A stretch of 10,503 nucleotides of DNA from JBFIHF01 sp964411125. Its GTDB lineage: Bacteria; Myxococcota_A; Bradymonadia; Bradymonadales; Bradymonadaceae. The stretch lies in NCBI GenBank assembly GCA_964411125.1, contig CAYPJU010000133.1:1-10503 (forward strand), read 5' to 3'. Under the pieces are notes generated by a model. That model ran no database searches. It had not been told where the DNA came from and saw only the letters and a list, made by a program, of their open reading frames with translations. Made by a program: the position numbers and the translations under genes. Positions 1 through 7,908 of the stretch are shown one piece after another; the first letter of the stretch is position 1, and each line of letters begins with the position of its first letter.

Positions 1-3000
1 GAGCCGGTGAGGCCGCGGTCCATCACGAGGAAGAGGGTCTCGTTCGTGGTGGCGGTGTAGTTGATCGCCCCGCTGCCCGCCTCGTCGGTGTTCGCGATGC
101 AGGTCGACGCATCGGTGCAGTCGCTGACGAGCGAGAGGACGCCGAAGCTCGAGTTCGTGGTGTAGGAGGCGTTGAGGACCTGCCCGGCGGTGAGGTCCAC
201 GCGGTAGACGTGGTCGGTGCCGGGCTGTGGCCCGTCGGTGAAGTTGCACGCGCCGACCATCCCGCCGCCGAGGTCGATGGAGTTCGTCCCTTCGTAGGTG
301 TCGGTGATGACCGAGCCGTTGGTGACGACGATCGGGTCGAGGCAGGCGTCGCCGGTCGGCATGTCGCATGCTCCCGCGGTGCACGTCCCGTTGCAGGCGT
401 AGTCCTCGAAGATACCGAGGCTGTTGCACCACTCGAGGGTGGTGCCGTCGGGGGCGCACTGGCGCTGGCCGGCCGTGCAGTTCGGCGTCGCCAGCGTGAT
501 GTCGACGTCCCACGAGGCCGACGATGTGCCGCTCGCGGCGCGATCGACCACCAGGTAGACGGTGTCGTCCTGCGGCGCGGTGTAGACGAGCCGGCCGGTG
601 CCTCCGGCGTTGGTGTTCGCGAGGCAGGAAGAAGCGTCGCCGCAGTCCGAAAGGAGGTACGTGATCGCCGACGCGGAGCTCGATACGTGGTCGACGATGA
701 GGATCTGTCCGGCGGTCATGTCGATCTCGAAGAAGTCGTCGGAACCGGTCGTTCCGTCGCTCGGTCGGAACGTGCATGCGCCGATGGTGCCGCTGAGCTC
801 GAGCTCGTTGCCGCCGGTGAAGTCGCCGGTGAGCTGGTCGCCGTCGGCGGCAGGGAGGGCGTCGAGGCAGATGCCGCCGGTCCTGGTGTCGCATGCCCCG
901 TTGGTGCAGCTCGGGGACGCCCCGCCGCAGTCGTAGGCGACGGAGAACCCGAGCTCGTTGCAGTAGCTGAGGGTGTCGGCGTCGGCGCACGTGGCGGGAG
1001 AGCCGGGGGTGCAGTCGGGCGTCAGGACCGTCACGTCGATGTCCCAGGTGAGGGTCGATGTTCCAGCCGAGGTTCGGTCGACGGCGAGGTAAACGGTCTC
1101 GTCTCGTGGCGCGCGGTACTCGAGGACCGCCCGGGTGCCGGACGAAGTATTGGTGAGGCAGGTGGACTCGTCGCCGCAGGCGCCGAGGAGGTAGAGGATG
1201 CCGAGGGACGAGCTACTGTCGAGCTCCACCTCGAGGATCGCCCCTTCGGTGAGGTCGATCTCGAACCAGCGCTCGACGCCGTTGACCGAAGAGCTGAAGG
1301 TGCAAGCACCGACCGCGCCGCTCGGGGCGAAGGTGTCGAACCCGGTGTAGGCGGAGGTGTAAGTGCCTCCGTCGGCGATCGAAATCGCGTCGAAACAGGC
1401 CTCGCCGCGGGGCATTCCGCATGCCCCGGCGGTGCACCCGCCGTCGCAGGGGTAGTCGTCCCACAGCCCGTACTGGTTGCAGATCTGCAGCGATTGTCCG
1501 GTCGGTGCGCACAACGACTCGCCGGGGACGCACTGGGTCGAGAGGACCTCGATCTCGAGGCCGAACGGCTCGTCGTTGAAGCTCGAGCTGCTGTCGGCGA
1601 CGACGTAGTAAGTCCCGGCAGTGGTCGGGGCGAAATACGCCTCGACCTGGTCGTAGTCGGGAGTTCCGGAGCCAGAGACGCAGGTGTTCTGGACGTCGCT
1701 GCAGTCGCTGACGATGGAGAGTTCCACGCGTTCGCTCGCCCAGGAATCGAGGGTGGCGTGGATCACCTGGCCGGGGCCGGCGTCGACGGCGTAGAAGACG
1801 TCGGGTCCGGCGCCGGTTCCGCCGCTGCAGGAAGGATTCGTCGTCGACGATTCGCTCGTGAAATCGGCGAAAGAGCCGTAGAGGACAGCGAGGTCCCCGG
1901 TGACCGTGGGCGCGGTTGCGCACTTGTCGGCCGCGGCGGGGATAGTGCACCCGATGGCGTTCGCGCATCCGCTTGCACAGGTAGCCTGCGTTTCGAAAGT
2001 CCCGGCCCCGTTGCACTTCGTCATCAGGCCGTTCTCGCAGGTGCGCTGCTCGGGAGCGCAAGACGCCCCGGGGAGAACGTCGATGTCGAGGGTGTAGGGG
2101 GTGGAACTGCCGAACGTCGAGGTCGAGTCGACGACGACCCACGCGGGGCCAGTGAACGTGGCGTAGTGGTAGATCGTGCCGCTTCGCCCCTGGAAGTTCG
2201 AGGCGGAACAGGAGCTCGTGTCGAAGCAGTCTTCGAGGATGTAGTGAACTGCGGAGCTCTGCGCCGTATCGAGGGTCGCGCGGAGGAGATCCCCGGCGAT
2301 GAGGTCGACGCGGTAGATGTCTTCGGCGCCGTCGGGCTCGAGACCCGAATCCCACGGGCAGAGACCGTCGATCGGCGAGCGCGGTTCGATCGCGTTGGAG
2401 CCGGTGGACCAATCACCGGTGAAGCTGTCGCCGCTGGTGGCGACGATCGCGTCGACGCACTGGTCGCCGGTCGGGGTGTCGCAGGCTGTCCCCGTGCAGG
2501 TCCCGGTGCAATCGTACTCGCGGGTGAAGCCGTTTCCGTCGCAATAGGAGAGCGTGTTGCTGTCTACGCAAAACGGAGTCGCGCCCGGCGTGCAGTCCTG
2601 GCGGAGGACTTCGATGTCGACCTCGTAGGTGAGGGTGGAGGTCCCCGAGGTCGTCCGGTCGACGACGAGGTAGACGGTCTCGGCACCGTTCGCCTCGTAG
2701 ACGAGGTTGGACGAGGTCGAAGGAGTGGTGTTGGCGAGGCAGGACGAGGTGTCGCCGCACTGCCCGAGCACGTACATCACGGTCGAAGAACTCGAGGCGG
2801 TGAGGTCGGCGAAGAGCCATTCGCCCGCCTGCAGGTCGACTTCGTAGACGCGGTCGGCCCCACGAAGGCTCGAGGTGAAGTTGCAGTTGCCCGACTGTCC
2901 GACCCCGGGATCGATGTCGTTCGCCGCGTCGAACGGCGAAGTGTAGGTCGCGGGGGCAGTGACCTGGATGGCGTCGATGCAGACATCTCCGGTTGGGAAG

Positions 3001-4544
3001 TCGCAGCGACCGTTGGAGCACGCGGTGGAGCAGCCGTATTCGACGGGAACGCCGAGCTCCGAGCAATACTCGAGGGAGACGGAGTCGGCGCAGCCGAGGA
3101 CGTCGCCCGGAGTGCACGAGGGGGACTGGATCGTGGCGTCGATGGTGAACAGACCGGAGCCGTTGAACTGCGAGTCGACGACGATCGTGTAGGTGGAGCC
3201 ATCGCCGACGAATTGGAGGAGCTCGTCCTGAATCGACGTTCCGTCGGCCGCAGCGACACAGGTGGACGCGATGTCGGTGCAGTCGGTCGCGACGTAGAGG
3301 GCGGCGTCGAAGTCGGCGTCGATCGAGACCGTAGCGACCTGACCCGCGCCCGGAGTGATCTCGAAGAGCGCGTCGGGGCCGCTGGTACTGCGGCCGACGC
3401 ACCCGCTGAATCCGGGGTTCTCGTCGGTGGAGTACTCGTCGATGCGGCCCGTGAACGGCATGCCGTTCCCGAGGTCGACCGCGCCGGAGCAGGAGTCGTT
3501 CAACAGGGCGTTGCAGCTCCCCTGCGAACACCCGAAGGAGCAGAGCGAGCCGGTCCACTGCGTCCCGAGCGCGTCGCACTGTTCGCGGACGTCGCCCTGG
3601 CAGCGACGTGCGCCCGGTGTGCAGTTCACGGGGCGAATGTCGATGCTGATACCGGCGGTGCCGTAGCTGAACGAGTCCTCCTCCACGTCGGCGATCACCC
3701 AGAGGGTCTCGTCGCTCTGCGACTGCGAGAAGTAGATGAGGCGTTCGTCGCCGAAGAGTGCGTCGTTGGCGCCTGCGAGGCACGAATTGGCGAGGTCGTC
3801 GCAGTTGTTGGTGACGTAGAGGGAGCCGTAGTCGCTCGATGCGAGGTCGAGGTCGACGATGAGCACGTGGTTCGGCGGGACGGTGACCTCGTAGGCGACG
3901 TCGGGGCCGTCGGTCTGCGTGCCGCTTCGGTCGGGGACACAGCCGTTCGCGCCGGGGTCGTAGTCGTTCTCGAAGTCGTCCCAGTCGATGGAATCGGAGA
4001 AGCCCGCGGTCGCGACGGTGGCGGAGTAGCAGACGTCGGCTTCGGTGCGCATGCAGCGGCCGACGTCGCTGTCGCAATCGCCGTCGCAGACCTGCTCTTC
4101 GAAGCCGGTGCCGTTGGCGTTGCAGTAGCGCGAGGTCGTCTGGTCGGTGCACTCGGAGTCTGCGGGCCCGCAGACCACCGGTGCCGCGTCGTACGTCAGG
4201 GTGTAGGGGCCGCCGGTGCCTGCGCCGGGGCCCTGGACCACCAGGTAGTAGGTGCCCGGGGCGAAGACGTCGGCGATCCTCTCGGTGGTGAAGCCGCTGG
4301 TGTTTTCGCAGTAGAGGTCGACGGGAACTTCGCATCGTTCGCGCAGCGCCATCGTCAGTTGCACCTCGGAGCCCGGCACGGCCTCGATCTCCACGAACGA
4401 GGTCTCCTGGAGCTCGAACTGATACACGTCCTCTCCGGCGGGGTTGTCGTCGGTGGTGCACGACGAGCCGAGTACGAAGCTCGCACCACTGCTCGAGTTG
4501 GCGGAGACGGGGGTCTCGTCGAGGAGGACGGCATTGCCGCATGC
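1..4544 (-). repeat. Array of at least 8.7 PPC-like + six-Cys units, about 175 residues each
   Basis: Nine units are visible, the last cut by the window edge. Plus-strand spans from the N-terminal side: 4035-4544, 3495-4034, 2985-3494, 2463-2984, 1926-2462, 1401-1925, 873-1400, 348-872, 1-347 (170, 180, 170, 174, 179, 175, 176, 175 residues, then partial). Each complete unit opens with a Cys two residues in, often as C-x-DAI. A beta-rich part follows with G-x-D-x-x-Y/F-x-V, a close Cys pair like CGDTSSCLANT, and a strand such as VYLVVD. It closes with a six-Cys linker, typically CTPG...C...YC...G...C...C..G.C and then PTGD. All eight complete units keep ten cysteines in the same order. The first part resembles PPC domains; the pairing with a six-Cys linker is the distinctive feature. 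Confidence 0.9.
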
Positions 4545-5891
4545 GTCGACGGCGTCTTCGTCGAGCATGTCGACGAAGAGGGAGTAGCGAACGCCGCTCG
4601 GGAGGAGATCGTCGCCGGCGCGCACTCGTACGAGGTGCTCGCCCTGGTTCAAGACGGTGATGGGAGCGGAGAGCCTGACGACGCCGGTTCCGGCGTTCGA
4701 TTGCGAGACGGTCGTGCCATTGGGGCCGACGAGCTCGACGACGACCTCACCGGCGCCGATGTCCTCGGCGACGATGCGGAGGTCGACGAGGAGGACGCCG
4801 CGGAAGAGCGGCGATTCGTCGGTGTGGAAGGCAAAGACGTCGACGTCGCCGCGGCAGAGCGTCGCGTCGATGACGGCGTCGGGCTGTTCGACTACCCGGA
4901 CAGCCTGTGCGTCGGAGTCGTTGGGTTCGAGAGCGTCGGGCTCGCACGCCATGCCGGCACGGCACGTTCCGCCGCGGCAGACGCGAGTCTCCACGCAGTC
5001 GAGCGTGGTGCCGCAGCCGCTCTCGTTCTCGGTGCAGATGCCGACGAGATCGGTCGGCACGTACTCACAGAGCTGGTTACCGGGGCAGCCGTCGGGCGCA
5101 CATTCGTCGCCCGCTTCCCGGCAGCTCCCTTCGACGCACGACCATCCGTCGAGGCAGTCGTCGGGGTCTCCGCAATTGCGCGGGTTCACGCACGCCCCCG
5201 AGGCGGGGTCGCATTCGCCGCGCGGGCAGCTCGTCATCTCGGCGTCGCATGCGTTCGGTTGGCAAGTGTCGTCGTCGTCGCAATACTCGCCGTCGAGGCA
5301 GGCGAGGTCGGAGCCGGCGCAGTCTTCGGCGCGCACGCAGCGGGCCTGTGAAGGGTCGCAGACGCCGCGGGCGCAATCGATCTCGTCACAGATCGCGTCG
5401 GCGAGCTCACATTTCTGGCCGTAGCAGAAGTAGCCGTCGATGCACTGCTCGGCCTGGTTCTGCTGCGAGCAGACCACGCTGTTCACGCACGCTCCGGTGT
5501 CGGGATTGCAGACGCCGGCCTCGCATTCGATCGTCGAGCAGCGGTCGGAGACGCAGTCCCCGCTGACGCACTTGAAGCCGAAGACGCAGCTCTCGTCCGA
5601 CTCGCATACGACGGGGTTGATGCACGCGCCCTGGGCGCACACGCCGCGGTCGCAGTCATCGTCCGCTTCGCAGGGAAACTCGGCCGCGCACGCATCTTCG
5701 GCGCAGATGTAACCCTCGATGCACTGCTCGTCGTCGAGGCAACGAGCGCTGTTGACGCACTCACCGGAGGCGTCGTCACAGCGACCGCGGTCGCACACCA
5801 CGTCAGCACACCGGTCCAAGGGTTGCTCACCGGGACCACAACCCGCAGCGAGAACCCACAGGGCGAAAGACCACCAAACTATTCGTTTCAT
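1..5891 (-). CDS. Giant Cys-rich multi-repeat surface lipoprotein (3' end outside window)
   Basis: Open on the minus strand from the ATG at 5889-5891 to the window edge, 1963 residues without a stop; the C-terminus is missing. Residues 1-18 are a lipoprotein signal (MKR, hydrophobic core, lipobox LAAGC, lipidated Cys18). Residues 28-257 hold five tandem 8-Cys modules, followed by a looser Cys-rich stretch to Cys316. Residues 317-449 look like a PPC (bacterial pre-peptidase C-terminal) type beta domain: EPNDS at 322-326, DVDVFAF at about 349-355. From residue 450 a unit of 170-180 residues repeats at least 8.7 times. No catalytic motif is visible. By analogy with other PPC and EGF-like repeat proteins, an adhesive or structural role outside the outer membrane is likely, but this is inferred. 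No Shine-Dalgarno precedes the ATG; the start is chosen because the lipoprotein signal begins exactly there. It is transcribed divergently from the OmpA-like gene. I do not recognise a named family for the whole protein. Confidence 0.93.
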   Translation of the reverse strand, partial: MKRIVWWSFALWVLAAGCGPGEQPLDRCADVVCDRGRCDDASGECVNSARCLDDEQCIEGYICAEDACAAEFPCEADDDCDRGVCAQGACINPVVCESDESCVFGFKCVSGDCVSDRCSTIECEAGVCNPDTGACVNSVVCSQQNQAEQCIDGYFCYGQKCELADAICDEIDCARGVCDPSQARCVRAEDCAGSDLACLDGEYCDDDDTCQPNACDAEMTSCPRGECDPASGACVNPRNCGDPDDCLDGWSCVEGSCREAGDECAPDGCPGNQLCEYVPTDLVGICTENESGCGTTLDCVETRVCRGGTCRAGMACEPDALEPNDSDAQAVRVVEQPDAVIDATLCRGDVDVFAFHTDESPLFRGVLLVDLRIVAEDIGAGEVVVELVGPNGTTVSQSNAGTGVVRLSAPITVLNQGEHLVRVRAGDDLLPSGVRYSLFVDMLDEDAVDACGNAVLLDETPVSANSSSGASFVLGSSCTTDDNPAGEDVYQFELQETSFVEIEAVPGSEVQLTMALRERCEVPVDLYCENTSGFTTERIADVFAPGTYYLVVQGPGAGTGGPYTLTYDAAPVVCGPADSECTDQTTSRYCNANGTGFEEQVCDGDCDSDVGRCMRTEADVCYSATVATAGFSDSIDWDDFENDYDPGANGCVPDRSGTQTDGPDVAYEVTVPPNHVLIVDLDLASSDYGSLYVTNNCDDLANSCLAGANDALFGDERLIYFSQSQSDETLWVIADVEEDSFSYGTAGISIDIRPVNCTPGARRCQGDVREQCDALGTQWTGSLCSFGCSQGSCNALLNDSCSGAVDLGNGMPFTGRIDEYSTDENPGFSGCVGRSTSGPDALFEITPGAGQVATVSIDADFDAALYVATDCTDIASTCVAAADGTSIQDELLQFVGDGSTYTIVVDSQFNGSGLFTIDATIQSPSCTPGDVLGCADSVSLEYCSELGVPVEYGCSTACSNGRCDFPTGDVCIDAIQVTAPATYTSPFDAANDIDPGVGQSGNCNFTSSLRGADRVYEVDLQAGEWLFADLTASSSSTVMYVLGQCGDTSSCLANTTPSTSSNLVYEANGAETVYLVVDRTTSGTSTLTYEVDIEVLRQDCTPGATPFCVDSNTLSYCDGNGFTREYDCTGTCTGTACDTPTGDQCVDAIVATSGDSFTGDWSTGSNAIEPRSPIDGLCPWDSGLEPDGAEDIYRVDLIAGDLLRATLDTAQSSAVHYILEDCFDTSSCSASNFQGRSGTIYHYATFTGPAWVVVDSTSTFGSSTPYTLDIDVLPGASCAPEQRTCENGLMTKCNGAGTFETQATCASGCANAIGCTIPAAADKCATAPTVTGDLAVLYGSFADFTSESSTTNPSCSGGTGAGPDVFYAVDAGPGQVIHATLDSWASERVELSIVSDCSDVQNTCVSGSGTPDYDQVEAYFAPTTAGTYYVVADSSSSFNDEPFGLEIEVLSTQCVPGESLCAPTGQSLQICNQYGLWDDYPCDGGCTAGACGMPRGEACFDAISIADGGTYTSAYTGFDTFAPSGAVGACTFSSSVNGVERWFEIDLTEGAILEVELDSSSSLGILYLLGACGDESTCLTNTSSGTRAVLEYRAPRDETVYLAVDRTSAGTSTLTWDIDVTVLTPDCTPGSPATCADADTLSYCNELGFSVAYDCGGASPSCTNGACDTRTGGICLDALPAADGDQLTGDFTGGNELELSGTIGACTFRPSDGTTGSDDFFEIDMTAGQILIVDHVSSSASAITYLLSDCGDASSCLANTNAGGTGRLVYTAPQDDTVYLVVDRAASGTSSASWDVDITLATPNCTAGQRQCAPDGTTLEWCNSLGIFEDYACNGTCTAGACDMPTGDACLDPIVVTNGSVITDTYEGTNSIDLGGGMVGACNFTDGPQPGTDHVYRVDLTAGQVLNASYTTNSSFGVLSLVSDCTDASTCIANTDEAGSGAINYTATTNETLFLVMDRGLTG
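5121..5810 (-). repeat. Five tandem 8-cysteine modules in the giant lipoprotein
   Basis: Residues 28-257 contain five modules starting at Cys28, 74, 118, 168 and 215. Each has eight cysteines in the order C-x(4-6)-C-x4-C-x(4-6)-C-x5-C-x(5-8)-C-x5-C-x4-C. Recurring residues are RGxC or AGVC near the third Cys, CVN or CIN at the fourth, and C-x-x-GY/GF-x-C at the sixth and seventh. The spacing resembles EGF-like or Dickkopf-type Cys modules common in myxobacterial surface proteins; which family is uncertain. Even cysteine counts suggest four disulfides per module. A sixth, degenerate module follows at about residues 264-316 with different spacing. Confidence 0.85.
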
Positions 5892-5898
5892 GTCGGGA

Positions 5899-5927
5899 AA
5901 TATGCAGAAACGCAGGTGTTCTTGCAA
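5899..5927 (-). promoter_or_regulatory. Candidate sigma70-type promoter for the giant lipoprotein gene
   Basis: On the minus strand, TTGCAA (plus positions 5922-5927, 4 of 6 with TTGACA) is separated by exactly 17 bases from CATATT (5899-5904, 4 of 6 with TATAAT). Only seven bases (5892-5898) lie between this -10 box and the ATG, so transcription would begin at or next to the start codon. That fits the absence of a ribosome binding site. The match is moderate and untested; myxobacterial promoters often deviate from the E. coli consensus. Confidence 0.4.
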
Positions 5928-5939
5928 ATGGCACCTGCG
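5911..5939. promoter_or_regulatory. Perfect 8-bp inverted repeat, operator-like
   Basis: CGCAGGTG (5911-5918) and CACCTGCG (5932-5939) are perfect reverse complements separated by 13 bases. One arm lies in the spacer between the proposed -35 and -10 boxes of the giant gene; the other lies just upstream of the -35 box, so the arms bracket it. The centre-to-centre distance of 21 bp is two helical turns, which suits a dimeric regulator. A hairpin in a longer transcript is the alternative. No U-tract follows, so it is not a terminator. Confidence 0.45.
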
Positions 5940-6056
5940 CTCGGAGCCACGAATTGTGGGCCCGGCGGGGGAAGTCCCTGCCCCCCTCATGCGTTCGTCG
6001 TTCTGGCATCGCCCCGGGGGAAGCGTTAGGATTCGCACGAACCGCGGAGGAACCGC

Positions 6057-7100
6057 ATGAAGCGCTCGATCATCACAACGATTCTCTCCTTGGCTGCACT
6101 CGTCGTCGCTCCCCAGGTTGGGGCGCAATCGGACGCGGCGCTCTTCGACTACCAGCTCCAGACCAAGATGCAGACCGACCAGGGGACGCCGATGTTGGTC
6201 CTGCAGGCGCGCGAATTCGTCGACACCGGCGAGGTGATCTTGAAACGCGCCGGAGGCAAAGAGCAGCGGGTCAAGCTCGGCAAGATGAAGCCAGGGCAGC
6301 AGAAACGGATCCCGTTCAAGCAGCCCAAGGGCGTCTTCGAATGGAACGTCCGCGTGACCGGAAAGTCGCAGTTCGACCAGACGATGGACTCGACCTTCGA
6401 CACGCAGGTGACCTGGATCGACCCGATCGAGCTCGGGGTCGACCCCGACAAGGTCGACGTCGGTGGTGGAAAGCTCTACCTGAAGTCGAACGTGCCGCTC
6501 GCCACCGTCGACATCGAGGTGTTCGACGCGAAGGGGGCGAAGGTCGTCGAGACCACCAAGCAGATGGGAAATCAGTACGGCGAAGTCCTCGTCGACTGGA
6601 ACGCACCGGGCGCCGACGTCGGCGCGATCCGGCTCAAGGCGACGGACGCCGCGGGGTTCTGGAGCGCCGTGGTGCTCGAGCCGTTCTGGGTGGAGATTCC
6701 GCATCGCGAGGTCATCTTCGACTTCGGCAAGGCGACCTGGCAGGACGAAGAGACGCCGAAGCTCACGGAGACTTTGAAGGGGATCGAAGACGCGATGCAA
6801 AAGCACGCGAAGAAGGGGTTGCAGATGCAGCTCTACATCGTGGGCTACACCGACACGGTCGGCGGCAACGCCGACAACGTGAAGCTGTCGACCTCCCGAG
6901 CGCGCGCGATCGCGACGTGGTTCCGCAAGTCCGGCATCAAGCTTCCGATCTTCTACCAGGGGTTCGGCGAGAAGGTTCTGGCGGTTCCGACGCCCGACAA
7001 CACGCCGGAGCCGAAGAACCGACGCGCCCTCTACATCCTCGGAAACGCGAAGCCGCCGACTTCCGGTCAGATCCCCGCTTCGAACTGGAAACGTCTCTGA
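6057..7100 (+). CDS. Periplasmic protein with C-terminal OmpA-like peptidoglycan-binding domain
   Basis: 347 residues. ATG at 6057 is preceded by a strong GGAGG (6046-6050) six bases upstream. Residues 1-23 are a Sec signal peptide with a likely VGA|Q cleavage site. Residues about 25-210 are beta-rich with no transmembrane segment; part of it (about 135-205, VDIEVFDAKG ... WNAPGADVGAIRLKATDAAG) reads like an Ig-type fold. Residues about 218-328 are an OmpA-like domain: VIFDFG, GYTDTVGG, LSTSRARA, YQGFGE and NRRALYIL. Asp266 (of GYTD) and Arg281 (of STSR) are 15 apart, as are the diaminopimelate-contacting pair in Acinetobacter OmpA, so binding to peptidoglycan is well supported. There is no beta-barrel, so it is not a porin; it more likely ties an envelope structure to the wall. 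It is divergent from the giant lipoprotein gene and one base upstream of the next gene, so probably co-transcribed with it. Confidence 0.92.
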   Translation: MKRSIITTILSLAALVVAPQVGAQSDAALFDYQLQTKMQTDQGTPMLVLQAREFVDTGEVILKRAGGKEQRVKLGKMKPGQQKRIPFKQPKGVFEWNVRVTGKSQFDQTMDSTFDTQVTWIDPIELGVDPDKVDVGGGKLYLKSNVPLATVDIEVFDAKGAKVVETTKQMGNQYGEVLVDWNAPGADVGAIRLKATDAAGFWSAVVLEPFWVEIPHREVIFDFGKATWQDEETPKLTETLKGIEDAMQKHAKKGLQMQLYIVGYTDTVGGNADNVKLSTSRARAIATWFRKSGIKLPIFYQGFGEKVLAVPTPDNTPEPKNRRALYILGNAKPPTSGQIPASNWKRL

Positions 7101-7101
7101 C

Positions 7102-7908
7102 GTGAGGACCCTTCGACGAGCGTCGTTCGTCCTCGCCGCACTCGGCGTTTTCGGCTGCTCTCCCCCACCCGACGACGACTACGGGTTCGACTCCGACTCG
7201 AAAATCGACGACGACGCCGTCGCGACGCGCGTCGTCGAGGCGCGCATTCTCGACCCACACATCTACACCGACCCCGTGATCGGAGGTTGTACCGACGTCA
7301 CCGACCGCGCTCCGGCCGGCTTCGACTCGGCGAACGACGACCTGCGCGAGAGCCTCGAGGAGGACAAGGACGGCGACGGGTACTTCGACCTGGGGGTCGT
7401 CGTAGCGAGGTCCGGCGACACGATGTGGGTCGCGACCGCCGATTGCCGAGACGACTCGACCTGCATCGAGTCCGAGGACGCCCCCACCGTGGAAGCGGCG
7501 TCCGAGCGCGTCGCGCCGTGCTACGTGCCGGACGAAAGCGCGATCTCGTCCGAGGGCTACCTCCCTCCGGTCCGGCCGATCGACGAGGAATGCGATGTGG
7601 CGACCTTCGAACGACTCCCGTTTCGCCTCGGCACGGCGTCACTGACGATGTCGCCGGCCACGGTCTACTTTCGGGAGGAGTCCGCGATGATCGTCGGATT
7701 CGTCGACGAGGAGGAGGCCGCCCGCGTGCAGGTCAAGCGGGACCCGCTGCACGAGTATCTGCCCGGTGGGACGGGGGCATGTGCCGATCACGACGACCGC
7801 GATACTGCTGGCGAGCGACGCGGCTGGTGGTTCCACGTGCGATTTCGCTCGGCCGTCGTCGAGCTCGTCGACGCGCCTCCCTTCATTCTCTCGGGCGGAA
7901 TTCGCTGA
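7102..7908 (+). CDS. Small acidic lipoprotein with a DxDxDG loop
   Basis: 268 residues, function unknown. It begins at GTG 7102, one base after the OmpA-like gene's stop. The GTG is chosen because it gives a complete lipoprotein signal: MRTLRR, a hydrophobic stretch and lipobox GVFGC with lipidated Cys19 followed by Ser. Ribosome binding is weak (GGAA about ten bases upstream), suggesting translational coupling. The mature protein opens with an Asp-rich linker (about 24-38) and carries six further cysteines (63, 115, 121, 140, 164, 227), enough for three disulfides. Residues 88-96 read DKDGDGYFD, the pattern of a calcium-binding loop of the EF-hand or thrombospondin-3 type; a single copy makes calcium binding plausible only. 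No membrane segments or catalytic motifs are visible. Its position suggests a partner of the OmpA-like protein in the envelope. Confidence 0.85.
   Translation: MRTLRRASFVLAALGVFGCSPPPDDDYGFDSDSKIDDDAVATRVVEARILDPHIYTDPVIGGCTDVTDRAPAGFDSANDDLRESLEEDKDGDGYFDLGVVVARSGDTMWVATADCRDDSTCIESEDAPTVEAASERVAPCYVPDESAISSEGYLPPVRPIDEECDVATFERLPFRLGTASLTMSPATVYFREESAMIVGFVDEEEAARVQVKRDPLHEYLPGGTGACADHDDRDTAGERRGWWFHVRFRSAVVELVDAPPFILSGGIR

Noticed and set aside
210..5351. A 1713-codon open frame on the plus strand across the giant gene
   Set aside because: It is codon-aligned antisense to the lipoprotein gene and stays open because that gene's GC-rich codon use avoids TTA, CTA and TCA. Its translation is low-complexity Val/Gly/Ala/Arg/Asp with no domain, no sensible start signal and no secretion signal, whereas the minus strand shows regular Cys repeats.
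1..5891. A CRISPR array or DNA-level satellite, suggested by the regular periodicity
   Set aside because: The periodicity is at protein level (170-180 residues, in frame, diverged codons), with no short identical direct repeats separated by unique spacers.
5958..5986. G-run/C-run hairpin (GGGGG 5967-5971 with CCCCC 5981-5985) next to GGGCCC
   Set aside because: It can pair, but has no T-run and lies between divergent starts, so a terminator makes no sense; base composition alone can produce it. A regulatory role cannot be argued.
6021..6033. TAGGAT (6027-6032) as a -10 box for the OmpA-like gene
   Set aside because: No acceptable -35 box at 16-18 bases; the match is at the level expected by chance.
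5954..7105. A 383-codon plus-strand frame overlapping the OmpA-like gene
   Set aside because: Arg-rich out-of-frame translation without signal peptide or domain; the frame starting at 6057 has a strong GGAGG, a signal peptide and OmpA motifs.
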